Assembly: GCA_019636565.1 (NCBI GenBank)
Contig: JAHBXG010000034.1
Coordinates: 1-35,922, forward strand
From: Phycisphaeraceae bacterium
GTDB taxonomy: Bacteria; Planctomycetota; Phycisphaerae; Phycisphaerales; UBA1924
DNA length: 35,922 nt
Direction of reading: 5' to 3'
The position numbers were made by a program, and so were the translations under genes. This document shows positions 16,558 to 25,563 of this stretch, piece after piece (position 1 is the first letter of the stretch; each line of letters starts with the position of its first letter). The notes beneath the pieces were generated by a model. That model had not been told where the DNA came from. It worked only from the letters and a program-made list of their open reading frames with translations, and did no database searches.

Positions 16558-19131
16558 GTGCATCGCAACGCAATCTACCTACTTGCAGTGTCCGTCGTTG
16601 TCGCGTTCTGCGCGAACCCGTCGACTTCTTATGCACAGTGCACTCCGGGCTGGATCGGCGGAGACGGATTCGCGGGCACAAACCGTGTCGTCGCCCAATT
16701 GACAACTTGGACACCTCCGGGTGAATCGAATCCGGAATTGGTTGCGGTCGGCAGTTTCTCTGTCGCCGGGAACGAATTCGCGAGCAGCGTCGCATCATGG
16801 AACGGCACGCGGTGGCGTGCCATCGGAGTGCTTCCCTGGTCCGCCGCGACGGCGGTTACGGTGGTCGATGGCACGCTCTACGCCTCGACCGGACTGACGG
16901 TGTGGCGCTTCGATGGTTCGAGTTGGCAGTCGATCGGAAAAGCGAGCGGCGGTTCGGTGCGAGCGCTGACCGGATGGAACGGTCTTCTCTGCGTGGGAGG
17001 TGAGTTCACCTCGTTCGCCGGGCTGACATCTACGCGCGTGGTGGCCTGGAACGGCTCGACCTGGACGGCGCTGGGTGCCATGAGCGGGGGCGGCGTCCAA
17101 GCAATGACCGTGTACAACGGCGAGCTTGTTGCGGGCGGGAGTTTTTTCGTCACCGGTTTGGGCTCGACCTCGATTGCAAGGTGGAACGGCACCGGCTGGG
17201 CAAGGATCGGCTCGGGAGTCTCCGGAACCGTCTGGTCCGTCTTCGTCGACGGGGGGAATCTGTACGCCGGCGGGCTATTCACGATCACCGGTATCGCGAA
17301 CGCAAAGAACATCGCCGCGTGGAACGGATCGGACTGGAGCGCGCTCGACACCGGGATTCCGCAGCGGGTGAGTTCAATCACCTTGTTCAACGGAAAAATC
17401 ACCGCCGGTTCAACGTCCCCCAGCCAGCCGATCGTGCAATGGAACGGAAGTTCATGGACGCCGATCTCGACCGATAGATTCCTGGGTGGAGGCAGCATCA
17501 ATTCGATACAGGAGTATGCTGGTCGCCTTTATGTGGGTGGCGCGTTTCGCAGCGTCGAAACTACCCGATCCGATTACATCACCTCGTGGGATGGAGATTC
17601 GTGGAAGCCTTTGGGTGTCGGCGGATTGGATGTCGAGCCGGATTGCGCCGAGATTTACCGGGGCAAGCTGATCGTCGGGGGCGACATGCAATTTATCGGC
17701 TTGACTGCGATCGGCGGGCTCGCCCAATCGGACGGGTCTTCGTGGCAGCCGTTCGCCACGAGTTTTTATTCGGTGAAGGCGCTGGCGGCAACCGATACGG
17801 ACCTCTTTGCCGCCGCGGTTGCATCCGGCGGTGCGCTCTCGTGTTTTCGTTGGGACGGCGCCGCATGGCACGCGATTCCCGGAACGTTTTCTTCCTCGAG
17901 CGGGCCGCTCGCCATCACCGCGATGAAAGTTTTCCGGGGTGACCTCATCGTCACGGGAAGATTTGCGGCGGTCAATGGCGTCGCGGTGAACAACATCGCG
18001 CGGTGGGATGGAGATCAGTGGTCGGCGATCGGAGATGGACTTCAGCAAGTGGGCGCGTCTTGCTCGTTCGCCCCGGGGGATGCGTTGTTCGAGCGCAACG
18101 CAAAGCTGGTCGTCGGCGGTTCGTTCAATCGCGCGGGCGGGCAATCGGCGAACAGCATCGCGGAATGGGACGGAACGAGTTGGTCCGCGATCGGGGTCGG
18201 TTTCTCGTCCTGTGCTGTCGTGCGTTGCCTTGCAGAAATCAACGGAGAACTCGTCGCGGGCGGCGACTTGGGAAAGTCGGGTTCGACCTCCGTGTTCGCG
18301 CTCGCACGGTGGGACGGCTCGTCGTGGCTGCCGTTCTCCAACCCGAAGTGCGGTGTTGATTCGATACTGGACATTGCGGAATTCGGATACGGCGTCTGGG
18401 TCGGCGGCACGTATTCATCCCCGAGCCAGCTCGACCCGATCAGCCGATGGGACGGTACCACGTGGACATCGTTCGCGAGCGACATCCCCAACAGCGTGTC
18501 TCGTCTTCTGACAATCGGAAACGAGTTGATTGTTATCGGAGGGTTTGAATCGATCGCCGGCGTTCCGGCCGCGTACGTCGGCCGCTTCAGTGATGATCGC
18601 GTGCCGTGGACCGCGCTCGGACCCACAAGCGCTTCTATTTCCGTCGATCAAACTTCCGAACTCCTCGCGACGCCCGCCTCGAATTACCCCGGCGTGACCT
18701 ATCGCTGGCAACGAAACACCGTTGACGTGGGAGATGGGCCGGGCGGCGCGTCCGCAGGCGGCGGGAATGTGTCCGGAGCGACCGGCTCGCTCGAATCTCC
18801 GACGGCCGGGCACGTCGTCGCGCTGACGATCAGCGGCGCGCAGCCGTCCGATGCGGGCGAGTACCGGCTCGTGTTGGAGAACTCGTGTGGCGTTTCCTGG
18901 AGTGAGCCCGCGCGGCTCCGAGTGGATGAAGCCTGCCCTTGCGATCTGAACGGTGACGGTTTCGTCGAAGACTCGGATTTCTCACTCTTTGTCGTCGCCT
19001 ACGACATTCTGGACTGCGCGGATCCGTCGATGCCGAGCGGGTGTGCGGCAGACTTCAATGGCGATGGACTCGTTGACGACGCGGACTTCTCGGTTTTCGT
19101 GCCCGCGTACAACGACTTGCTCTGCCCTTGA
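16558..19131 (+). CDS. Large beta-propeller-like repeat protein with Ig-like and GC-type dockerin domains
   Basis: This 857-residue protein starts at GTG 16558, with GGAAG upstream. A signal peptide ends at TSYAQ. Residues about 28-680 are repeats of roughly 45 residues with the pattern IAxWNGxxWxxxGxG and LVVGGxF, as in propeller or WD-like secreted proteins of planctomycetes. An immunoglobulin-like domain follows (about 685-790, with YRWQRNTVDV and SDAGEYRLVLENSCG). The last 65 residues are two dockerin repeats (18934-19128), DLNGDGFVEDSDF and DFNGDGLVDDADF, ending LLCP. It is probably displayed on the cell surface or in a complex; no catalytic domain is seen. It converges on another dockerin gene 102 bases away. 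Confidence 0.92.
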   Translation: MHRNAIYLLAVSVVVAFCANPSTSYAQCTPGWIGGDGFAGTNRVVAQLTTWTPPGESNPELVAVGSFSVAGNEFASSVASWNGTRWRAIGVLPWSAATAVTVVDGTLYASTGLTVWRFDGSSWQSIGKASGGSVRALTGWNGLLCVGGEFTSFAGLTSTRVVAWNGSTWTALGAMSGGGVQAMTVYNGELVAGGSFFVTGLGSTSIARWNGTGWARIGSGVSGTVWSVFVDGGNLYAGGLFTITGIANAKNIAAWNGSDWSALDTGIPQRVSSITLFNGKITAGSTSPSQPIVQWNGSSWTPISTDRFLGGGSINSIQEYAGRLYVGGAFRSVETTRSDYITSWDGDSWKPLGVGGLDVEPDCAEIYRGKLIVGGDMQFIGLTAIGGLAQSDGSSWQPFATSFYSVKALAATDTDLFAAAVASGGALSCFRWDGAAWHAIPGTFSSSSGPLAITAMKVFRGDLIVTGRFAAVNGVAVNNIARWDGDQWSAIGDGLQQVGASCSFAPGDALFERNAKLVVGGSFNRAGGQSANSIAEWDGTSWSAIGVGFSSCAVVRCLAEINGELVAGGDLGKSGSTSVFALARWDGSSWLPFSNPKCGVDSILDIAEFGYGVWVGGTYSSPSQLDPISRWDGTTWTSFASDIPNSVSRLLTIGNELIVIGGFESIAGVPAAYVGRFSDDRVPWTALGPTSASISVDQTSELLATPASNYPGVTYRWQRNTVDVGDGPGGASAGGGNVSGATGSLESPTAGHVVALTISGAQPSDAGEYRLVLENSCGVSWSEPARLRVDEACPCDLNGDGFVEDSDFSLFVVAYDILDCADPSMPSGCAADFNGDGLVDDADFSVFVPAYNDLLCP

Positions 19132-19203
19132 TGCACCGTTGGAAAAGGAATGCCAGCGCGGCCGCGCCGCTTCCAATCACGCGTATCCTGGCGATATTCC
19201 TTC

Positions 19204-19230
19204 AGTGGCCGATGATCATTATGGGCCACT
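19204..19230. terminator. Weak hairpin between convergent dockerin genes
   Basis: AGTGGCC (19204-19210) pairs with GGCCACT (19224-19230), a seven-base stem with a 13-base loop, three bases beyond the stop of the minus-strand dockerin gene. No T-tract follows, so a role in termination is only suggested by position. Confidence 0.3.
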
Positions 19231-19233
19231 TCC

Positions 19234-20184
19234 TTACGGACACACAAGCTCGTTGTACGCGCCCACAAAGATCACAAAGTCCGCATCGTCCACAAACCCG
19301 TCGCCGTTCAGGTCCGCCGGGCATCCGACGGGCATCGACGGATCGGCGCAGTCGAGAATGTTGTACGCCGCAAGGAAGAGCACAAAGTCTGCATCATCCA
19401 CGAACCCGTCGTTGTTGATGTCGCCGGGGCACGCCGCGCCCTGCGCGCCATCAACGACGACGTTGTCGAGCGCCCAGTATTCGTCGGAGCTGTCGCCGAA
19501 GTTGTTCGCGCCGCTGTAGCGCGCCCACTCGAGGGACGCGCTGCTTCCCGCTGCAGTAAACGTCAACACCGGGTTTCCCGCGCCGTGGCTGAAGTAATAG
19601 ATTCCGTAGTAGCCGCTGTAACCAGGCCCTTCCCGCCGCGAATACTCCGCGCCGGTGAACGCGAGCACGTCGGGGCCGTTGGGATTGGCGTAATTGGCAT
19701 CGGTGTAGCGCTGGGGCGAATAGGCGCCGTAGTCCCTTCCCTGATCGCCGTTGGAATAGCTGGTGTCGACAAGTCGTGTTCCATCAACGGAAAAATACCA
19801 CGCGTCCATGCCGTAGCCGCCTGCCGCGCCGTCCCACGATGCGCCGACCAGGAGATCAAAGGCCACGGTGTACTGCGTCCCCGGCACAAGTCCCGTCACC
19901 GTGAGCGTCACGATTTCCTTGTTCGCCGGTCCCTTGGCAATGTTGTACCCCAGCCGCCCCAGCCACATGGATTGATTGGCGGAGGCCAGCCCGCCGCCAT
20001 CTGTCGGAAGGCTGAACCGCGTGAGTGCGGGGAGGACCCCAGCGTTGGCGAAGCCCGTCGTATCATTTTCGAAATCGTTCGAGTAGACAGGGGCCGCGCC
20101 CGCAGAGAGGCAGACTGCAAAGAGACATGCCGCGGCGGATGCGGCGACGAGCGACGGACGATGTGAAGCAGTGACTTGGCGCAT
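19234..20184 (-). CDS. GC-type dockerin protein with beta-sandwich domain
   Basis: The start is ATG 20184, with CCGGAG nine bases upstream; a longer frame to 20274 lacks a signal. The 316-residue product has a signal peptide (about 1-31, ending SAGAAP). Its middle is beta-rich with FENDTTGF, TLTVTGLVPGTQYTVAFDLL and VDGTRLVDTSYS, resembling carbohydrate-binding or DUF642-like sandwiches; no catalytic residues are evident. The C-terminal 65 residues (19237-19431) are two near-perfect dockerin repeats, DINNDGFVDDADF and DLNGDGFVDDADF, ending ELVCP. It is the last of three dockerin genes in a row on this strand. Confidence 0.9.
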   Translation of the reverse strand: MRQVTASHRPSLVAASAAACLFAVCLSAGAAPVYSNDFENDTTGFANAGVLPALTRFSLPTDGGGLASANQSMWLGRLGYNIAKGPANKEIVTLTVTGLVPGTQYTVAFDLLVGASWDGAAGGYGMDAWYFSVDGTRLVDTSYSNGDQGRDYGAYSPQRYTDANYANPNGPDVLAFTGAEYSRREGPGYSGYYGIYYFSHGAGNPVLTFTAAGSSASLEWARYSGANNFGDSSDEYWALDNVVVDGAQGAACPGDINNDGFVDDADFVLFLAAYNILDCADPSMPVGCPADLNGDGFVDDADFVIFVGAYNELVCP

Positions 20185-20445
20185 GCTCGTAACTCCGGAA
20201 AACGGGCACGAATCGTGCCAGTGTCGCGCGTGGATGGCGGCCCTGCCGCAAAAAACGAGGGCGGCTTCGCGCAACCCGCGTCTCCAAATTTAATTGTACT
20301 TGAAGCGGGCGAAATTCCAGCAATGTGATCATGGAAACATCGAGATCGCAGGTCGCGCACCCCTGTTTCGCGGGGGGGGGCGGGAGCAGAGCGTCGAGGG
20401 CTTGCGGGCAGCGACCTAGCCCACAATTGGCGCTTTGGCGGTTCC

Positions 20446-21897
20446 TCACGGACACAACAGCGCGTTATACCCGGCCAGGAAGATCTGGAAGTCTGCATCA
20501 TCGACCATGGCATCATGATTAAGATCGCCCGGGCACTGCGTGGGTGGGGAGGGCACAAACTCGAACGCCCCAAGATCGATCGGCTGCAACCCCATGTAGA
20601 AGTTCGGATGGGCCGGGTCGTCGACAGCGCGGGGATTTCCCGCAAAATCTACGAAGTCCTGCGGCAGGCAACCCATGTACGCCCCGACGTAGCCTCGGTC
20701 AATGCACGGCGAATCCGGCAACAGGCGGAAATCATTGCCGGCGGGATTGACCAGCCGCGGGTCGGTGCTGAAGTTCGAGCCGATGGCAAGATTACCGGGC
20801 ACCGCGCTGTTGCGGACGGTCAGGTTGCTGCCGTTGGTGCTCCCGGTGATCTGATAGAAAATGGAATTCTCAAATGAGGCCTGCATCTGAGCATCAAAGA
20901 GCTTGGTTGGGCCGACCCGCACGAGCACGCAGTTTGATGCGACGAGCGAGGTGTTCGACAGGGTGTCGAACGAAAATGCGTTGAGATCGCGGAAGATCGA
21001 GTTGGTTGCGTAGACAGTTCCGGATCGCAGTTTGAGCGCAAAGGAGGCCGAATGAAAATCGCAGCTCTCCAGCAAGACAGTTGCGGCTCCGTCGAGCGAG
21101 ATCTCAAGAAGCCCGCCGCTCGATGCGCCGAAAAGCGCAGTACATTCGATGCGTCGCACGCGATTAGTGCCGGCGGTTGCAAGGATGCAAGGCTTGACGT
21201 CGCGGCTGACGACCGTGAAATCCTGAACGACCGATCCGCCGCTCACGGAGAAGGCGTAATCGTTCACGGGTGCGTAGATGATGGTCTGGCCGCGTCCGCT
21301 GCCGCGCAGGGTGATCGCCGGGACCGGGATTGTTGCCGGGAGTGAATAGGTACCCGGGGCGACGAGAATCTGGCTTGTACCCGCCAAAGGTTGCGCCGCG
21401 ATCGCCAAGGCGATCGTGGCTTGCTCGGCCGGGACCAGGATCGGCCCGGCGAGTTCGACGATCCCATCGCCGGAAAAATCAACCGCAACAATGGTCCACG
21501 TGCCTTCGGGCGAGCCGTCAAAGTTCGCATAATCCTTGATCGCGGTGTTTGCCGGTTCGCCCGCGCGCCAATTGCGATAGGCGCTGGCGGAGCCGTCCGC
21601 CCAGACAAGCGTGCCTTCTGCCAGCGCGTCGTTCAGACCGATGAACGCTTTCGTGTTGCCGACAACGTTGGCACGCACCCAGGCATTCTCCGCGGCGTCA
21701 TCGATCGTGGCGAGATCGCCTCCCATCGAAACCGCGAACGCCCGCAGCGAATTCCAGTCCCCGCCGGCGAGGCGGTAGTACCGATGCCCGTTCGCCGGGT
21801 TGTACACCGGTCCCGCAGCAATAGAGATCGCACCGTTGGCGCAGCTCGCCGAGAGAAAAGCGATCGACGCGACGACACAGCCTCGAAACCTTCGCAT
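20446..21897 (-). CDS. C-type lectin plus right-handed beta-helix protein with a single dockerin repeat
   Basis: The start is ATG 21897, with TGGAG nine bases upstream, giving 483 residues. A signal peptide (about 1-24) is followed by a C-type lectin-like domain (about 30-155): LAGGDWNSLRAFAVSMGG, AFIGLNDALAEG and YRNWRAGEPANT are the usual order of motifs. Next is a right-handed beta-helix (about 175-430), as in choice-of-anchor and pectate-lyase-like proteins, with LRGSGRGQTIIYAP near its start. The tail has only one dockerin repeat (20449-20535, DLNHDAMVDDADF) and ends ALLCP. It may bind glycans at the surface. It is flanked by dockerin genes on both sides. Confidence 0.9.
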   Translation of the reverse strand: MRRFRGCVVASIAFLSASCANGAISIAAGPVYNPANGHRYYRLAGGDWNSLRAFAVSMGGDLATIDDAAENAWVRANVVGNTKAFIGLNDALAEGTLVWADGSASAYRNWRAGEPANTAIKDYANFDGSPEGTWTIVAVDFSGDGIVELAGPILVPAEQATIALAIAAQPLAGTSQILVAPGTYSLPATIPVPAITLRGSGRGQTIIYAPVNDYAFSVSGGSVVQDFTVVSRDVKPCILATAGTNRVRRIECTALFGASSGGLLEISLDGAATVLLESCDFHSASFALKLRSGTVYATNSIFRDLNAFSFDTLSNTSLVASNCVLVRVGPTKLFDAQMQASFENSIFYQITGSTNGSNLTVRNSAVPGNLAIGSNFSTDPRLVNPAGNDFRLLPDSPCIDRGYVGAYMGCLPQDFVDFAGNPRAVDDPAHPNFYMGLQPIDLGAFEFVPSPPTQCPGDLNHDAMVDDADFQIFLAGYNALLCP

Positions 21898-21980
21898 GGC
21901 CTGACTCCAAAGCGGGTGCGGATCGGACGAATCATTGCGCCTCGCTTGCCTCTCTTGCTTCCGGTGTCCGACGGCTCTTC

Positions 21981-22817
21981 TCAAGGACACACCAAGTCGT
22001 TGTACGCCGGCACAAAGATCGTAAAATCGGTGTCATCGACCAATCCGTCGCCATTAAAATCAGATGGACAACCCGCGGGCATCGATGGATCGGCACAGTC
22101 AAGCGTGTTGTATGCGCCGACGAAAAGCGTGAAGTCCGCATCGTCCACGAGGCCGTCGTCGTTCAGGTCGCACGGGCACGCGGGACCGAAGCGGAGGGAG
22201 AGCAATTCGGTTTTGCTTTCTCCGGCGTACGTTCCGTCGCCGAAGAAGAGGTTGTTTGGTTCGTCGATGTCGGCTGGCCCAAGCGGGACCGTCAGCCTGA
22301 GAACGCCATCGACTAAGAGCTTGCCCGTGCCGCCGGAAGCAACAACCCTGTAGGTGCGCACCGGCGAGGTATTGAGCGCGATCGGCGCGGGGTTGTTGTC
22401 GCCGAGAACGAACTGCGTGTCGAACGCGACAGCCGAGGACGAGAACCCGAGCGCGAGCCGCCGACCGTGCGCATCGCTCGACCAGATGTAGTATCCATAG
22501 CGGTGCGTGTTGTCGCCCACATCCTGAACGTACGTCGAGGCGATCACGCGCAGCCGCGCGACAAGTTCGTACGCAGCGCTGCCTGAAAAATCGATCACCG
22601 TGTCCGTTCTGTTCCAGCCCTGGATGCCGTTGAAGACCGTCAGCCCCTGATGCAGAACGCCGGAAGAAACCGTCGGCTCCGCCTGCACCGCCGGGTCCTG
22701 CACGCGTGAAAACCCTTGCGCGTCCGGGAGAGTGCCGAGCGATGGGTCGTACACCCCGGGTGCCGCCAGCGCCGTCGCGCCAACCAACTGAATGAGAAGG
22801 TGAGGCAAGTGCTTCAT
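21981..22817 (-). CDS. GC-type dockerin protein with LamG/jelly-roll-like domain
   Basis: The start is ATG 22817 behind GAGGAG, giving 278 residues with a signal peptide (MKHLPHLLIQLVGATALAAP). The middle domain (about 40-210) has the strand pattern of a concanavalin/LamG jelly roll, with AYELVARLRVIAS, GRRLALGFSSSAV and GKLLVDGVLRLTVPLG. The C-terminus (21984-22178) is a double dockerin, DLNDDGLVDDADF and DFNGDGLVDDTDF, ending DLVCP. The protein probably binds sugar or matrix polymers at the cell surface. It lies 83 bases upstream of the lectin/beta-helix gene, which may be cotranscribed with it. Confidence 0.9.
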   Translation of the reverse strand: MKHLPHLLIQLVGATALAAPGVYDPSLGTLPDAQGFSRVQDPAVQAEPTVSSGVLHQGLTVFNGIQGWNRTDTVIDFSGSAAYELVARLRVIASTYVQDVGDNTHRYGYYIWSSDAHGRRLALGFSSSAVAFDTQFVLGDNNPAPIALNTSPVRTYRVVASGGTGKLLVDGVLRLTVPLGPADIDEPNNLFFGDGTYAGESKTELLSLRFGPACPCDLNDDGLVDDADFTLFVGAYNTLDCADPSMPAGCPSDFNGDGLVDDTDFTIFVPAYNDLVCP

Positions 22818-22995
22818 GGGTTGCTCCTCAAGAAAAGAAGTGCGCACCCATTGTCACGCGCGGCGGCTCGAAATGAAAGTCAAAAGCGCGCGAGTTTCCG
22901 GGCCGCCGCCGGTTGTTTCGGGTCGGTTGCCTCGCCCTTTGTCCGGGTTGCGTCATCTGGGGTTTCGAGGCATTCCTCGTCGCCCCAATTCGCCG

Positions 22996-24456
22996 CTACC
23001 CCATGTGCTTGATAATCGCGTCACCAAACTCCGAGCACTTCACCTTCGTGACGCCCGAATCACCCTCGGCCTTCATCAGGCGCTCGAAGTCGTACGTGAC
23101 GGTCTTCGCGCTGATCGCGCCGTCCATGCCCTTGATGATCAGGTCCGCCGCCTCGGCCCAGCCCATGTACCGCAGCATCATCTCGCCGCTGAGGATCACC
23201 GAACCCGGATTCACCTGATCGAGATTTGCGTACTTCGGGGCCGTGCCGTGCGTCGCCTCGAAGATCGCATGGCCCGAGATGTAGTTGATGTTCGCGCCCG
23301 GCGCGATGCCGATCCCGCCGATCTGCGCCGCCAGCGCATCCGAGAGATAGTCGCCGTTCAGGTTCATGCACGCGATGACGTCAAAATCCTTCGGCCGCGT
23401 CAGCACCTGCTGCAGCGTGATGTCCGCGATCGAGTCCTTGATGAGCAGCATCTTCTTCCACTTGCCGTCGCCGTGCGAAGCGCCGATGCCCGAGATCACG
23501 CCTTCAACCTCTTTCACGATCTTGGCCTTCTGATCCGGCGTCATCATGTCGTAACCAGGGTCGATCATCTTCGCGTTCGCTTCCGCGCTCAATCCCGGGT
23601 TCGAATCCCGATTCCCCAAAATCCACGATTCCCGCTCCGTCACCACCTGCGCTCGGAAGAACTGCACCGCAACCTTGTATCCCCAGTCCTTGAACGCACC
23701 GGACGTGAACTTCATGATGTTGCCCTTGTGCACAAGGGTCACGCTCTTTTTCTTCTCCTTCAGCGCAAATGAAATCGCGCTGTGGACAAGTCTCTCGGTC
23801 CCCAGATACGAAACCGGCTTGAAACCAATGCCGACCTGCACCGGATTGTCGCGAGCGGGCGCACCGATCGCCTCGAGTTGCTTCTGCCATGCGTCTCCCG
23901 CGGCCTTGGTTCCAAAGCGGATCTTCGCGAAGTCCTTGGGAAACTCCTTCGCCAGAAAATCCAGAACCTTCTGCGCCTCCGGCGTCCCCGCGGCCATCTC
24001 AATGCCCGCATAGATGTCCTCTGTATTCTCTCTGAAGATGGTCATGTCGCAGTCTTGCGGGCGCTTCACGGGGGACGGCACGCCCTTGAACCAGCGCACG
24101 GGGCGCAGGCAGACGTAGAGATCGAGCATCTGCCGGAGCGCGACGTTGAGAGACCTGATGCCGCCGCCGATCGGCGTCGTGAGCGGGCCCTTGATGCCGA
24201 CCAGGTACTGCTTGAAGTCGGCAATGGTCTGATCCGGCAGCCAGTTGCCCGTCTTGTTGAAGGCCTTCTCGCCCGCGAGCACTTCGTGCCAGGTGATCTT
24301 CTTCTTGCCGCCGTATGCCTTGGCAACCGCGCCATCGATGACGCGAACAGAAGAGCGCCAGATGTCCGGGCCAGTGCCGTCGCCTTCAATAAAAGGAATG
24401 ATCGGCTGATCGGGGACGTTGAGTTTGCCGGCGGACATCGTGATGGCGGAAGGCAT
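22996..24456 (-). CDS. icd: NADP-dependent isocitrate dehydrogenase
   Basis: The start is ATG 24456, with TTGGAG seven bases upstream, giving 486 residues; a TTG six bases earlier is in frame but closer to the site. The enzyme oxidises isocitrate to 2-oxoglutarate in the TCA cycle. Substrate residues match E. coli Icd with a constant offset of 11: S102, N104, R108, R118, R142 and Y149. NADP preference is indicated by HGTAPKYA (the Lys-Tyr pair) and KTVTYDFER. Compared with the 416-residue E. coli enzyme it has insertions after YAGIE and before LLIKDSIAD, as in the longer bacterial forms. It is a housekeeping gene within an otherwise mainly extracytoplasmic neighbourhood. Confidence 0.97.
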   Translation of the reverse strand: MPSAITMSAGKLNVPDQPIIPFIEGDGTGPDIWRSSVRVIDGAVAKAYGGKKKITWHEVLAGEKAFNKTGNWLPDQTIADFKQYLVGIKGPLTTPIGGGIRSLNVALRQMLDLYVCLRPVRWFKGVPSPVKRPQDCDMTIFRENTEDIYAGIEMAAGTPEAQKVLDFLAKEFPKDFAKIRFGTKAAGDAWQKQLEAIGAPARDNPVQVGIGFKPVSYLGTERLVHSAISFALKEKKKSVTLVHKGNIMKFTSGAFKDWGYKVAVQFFRAQVVTERESWILGNRDSNPGLSAEANAKMIDPGYDMMTPDQKAKIVKEVEGVISGIGASHGDGKWKKMLLIKDSIADITLQQVLTRPKDFDVIACMNLNGDYLSDALAAQIGGIGIAPGANINYISGHAIFEATHGTAPKYANLDQVNPGSVILSGEMMLRYMGWAEAADLIIKGMDGAISAKTVTYDFERLMKAEGDSGVTKVKCSEFGDAIIKHMG

Positions 24457-24688
24457 GGTCAAAGCTCCAAAGGTTCAAAGGGCCAGATAAAAAGCGCACC
24501 ACAGTGGCACAGGGGCACAGCGGAACGAGAAAACGTGGGAGGCAAGGATAGTTGCTTGGAGGGGCGTGCAAGGGCGAATCGTGGGTGCGGCGGGCGGCGA
24601 ATGCGGGCCGGCGGATATCGTTGCAGCAGGGGCATTCCCCGGCTGGAAGCAGGCTACGCAGAGCGGTCCTCGCCATTGGGAGCCTTTC

Positions 24689-25480
24689 ATGGTCGCGACC
24701 TACGCAATCGGAAAACACCCGGGCACCGTGGAGCGGGAGCGCGAGCTTGGCCCGCTCCGGGTGACCATCACTCGGTACGGCGGGCGGGCGCGCCTCGCGC
24801 GCCACGCCCACGCACGGAGCCAGTTGTACTTCGTGCTCGAAGGCGGATTCTGCGAGTTCGGGCCGTGGTCAAAGGTGTGGCGGACCGGGGCGGCGGTTTT
24901 TCATCCAGCCGGGGTCGAACATTCGCAGGAGATCATGGCAGCGGGGGCGCGGTGCGTCAATGTCGAGATCGATCCCGAGTGGCTTGGCGCGACGCTCGGC
25001 GCGGACGGTGCCAAGAAGTTGCATGCGGCGCGTTCGGTTGGGTCGGCAGACGGGCTTGCCGCGAGACGGCTCGCAAACGCGAGCGAAGCCGGCGATGCTC
25101 GGGCGCGGGCCGAGGCGGCGGGAATCGTGCTGGAGCGGATCGCGCGTGCGATGGGCGAAAGGCTCAGCCCGCTCGCCGAACGGGCGGCCGCGTGGATGCG
25201 CGAGAATTGGCTCGATGGAACGGTCGCGGAACTCGCGCGGGCGCTCGGGGCAAATCCCGGCCACGTGTCGCGGGAGTTTCGAGCCCGCTACGGCCTTTCG
25301 ATCCGCGAGCAGTTCACGCGGCAGAGGCTCGAACGCGCGTGCGGCATGCTCGAGCACGGGGCGCGGTCGGGCGAGGCGGCGCGGGCGTGCGGCTTTGCGG
25401 ATGGCAGCCACCTGGCCCACGTCATGATGCGGGTGATGGGTCGAACGCCGGGAAGTCTGCCGCGCGCCAAACAGGCTTGA
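24689..25480 (+). CDS. AraC-family transcriptional regulator
   Basis: The start is ATG 24689, with TTGGGAG seven bases upstream, giving 263 residues; the frame is open further upstream but overlaps the divergent icd leader. The N-terminal half is a cupin-like ligand domain (RHAHARSQLYFVLEGGFCEF, FHPAGVEHSQE). The C-terminal half has the two AraC helix-turn-helix units: TVAELARALGANPGHVSREF, then ACGFADGSHLAHVMMRVMG. Such proteins usually activate a nearby gene. The divergent icd and the downstream aminopeptidase are candidate targets, but the effector is unknown. Confidence 0.93.
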   Translation: MVATYAIGKHPGTVERERELGPLRVTITRYGGRARLARHAHARSQLYFVLEGGFCEFGPWSKVWRTGAAVFHPAGVEHSQEIMAAGARCVNVEIDPEWLGATLGADGAKKLHAARSVGSADGLAARRLANASEAGDARARAEAAGIVLERIARAMGERLSPLAERAAAWMRENWLDGTVAELARALGANPGHVSREFRARYGLSIREQFTRQRLERACGMLEHGARSGEAARACGFADGSHLAHVMMRVMGRTPGSLPRAKQA

Positions 25481-25563
25481 GCGCGGGATTCAGACTGCAA
25501 TCACGTGCGGATTGATCGGAAGAATGTTTCCGGAAGCATCGATCGCTTTCGGAAAGGCCGGAA

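Noticed and set aside
20372..20380. Run of nine G in the leader between two dockerin genes
   Set aside because: A single homopolymer in non-coding DNA; it may be a sequencing or assembly artefact and has no linked reading frame to switch.
23592..23615. GGGTTCGAATCCC-like tRNA T-arm on the plus strand
   Set aside because: It lies inside icd, encodes the conserved NRDSNPGLS segment on the minus strand, and no acceptor stem or anticodon arm surrounds it.
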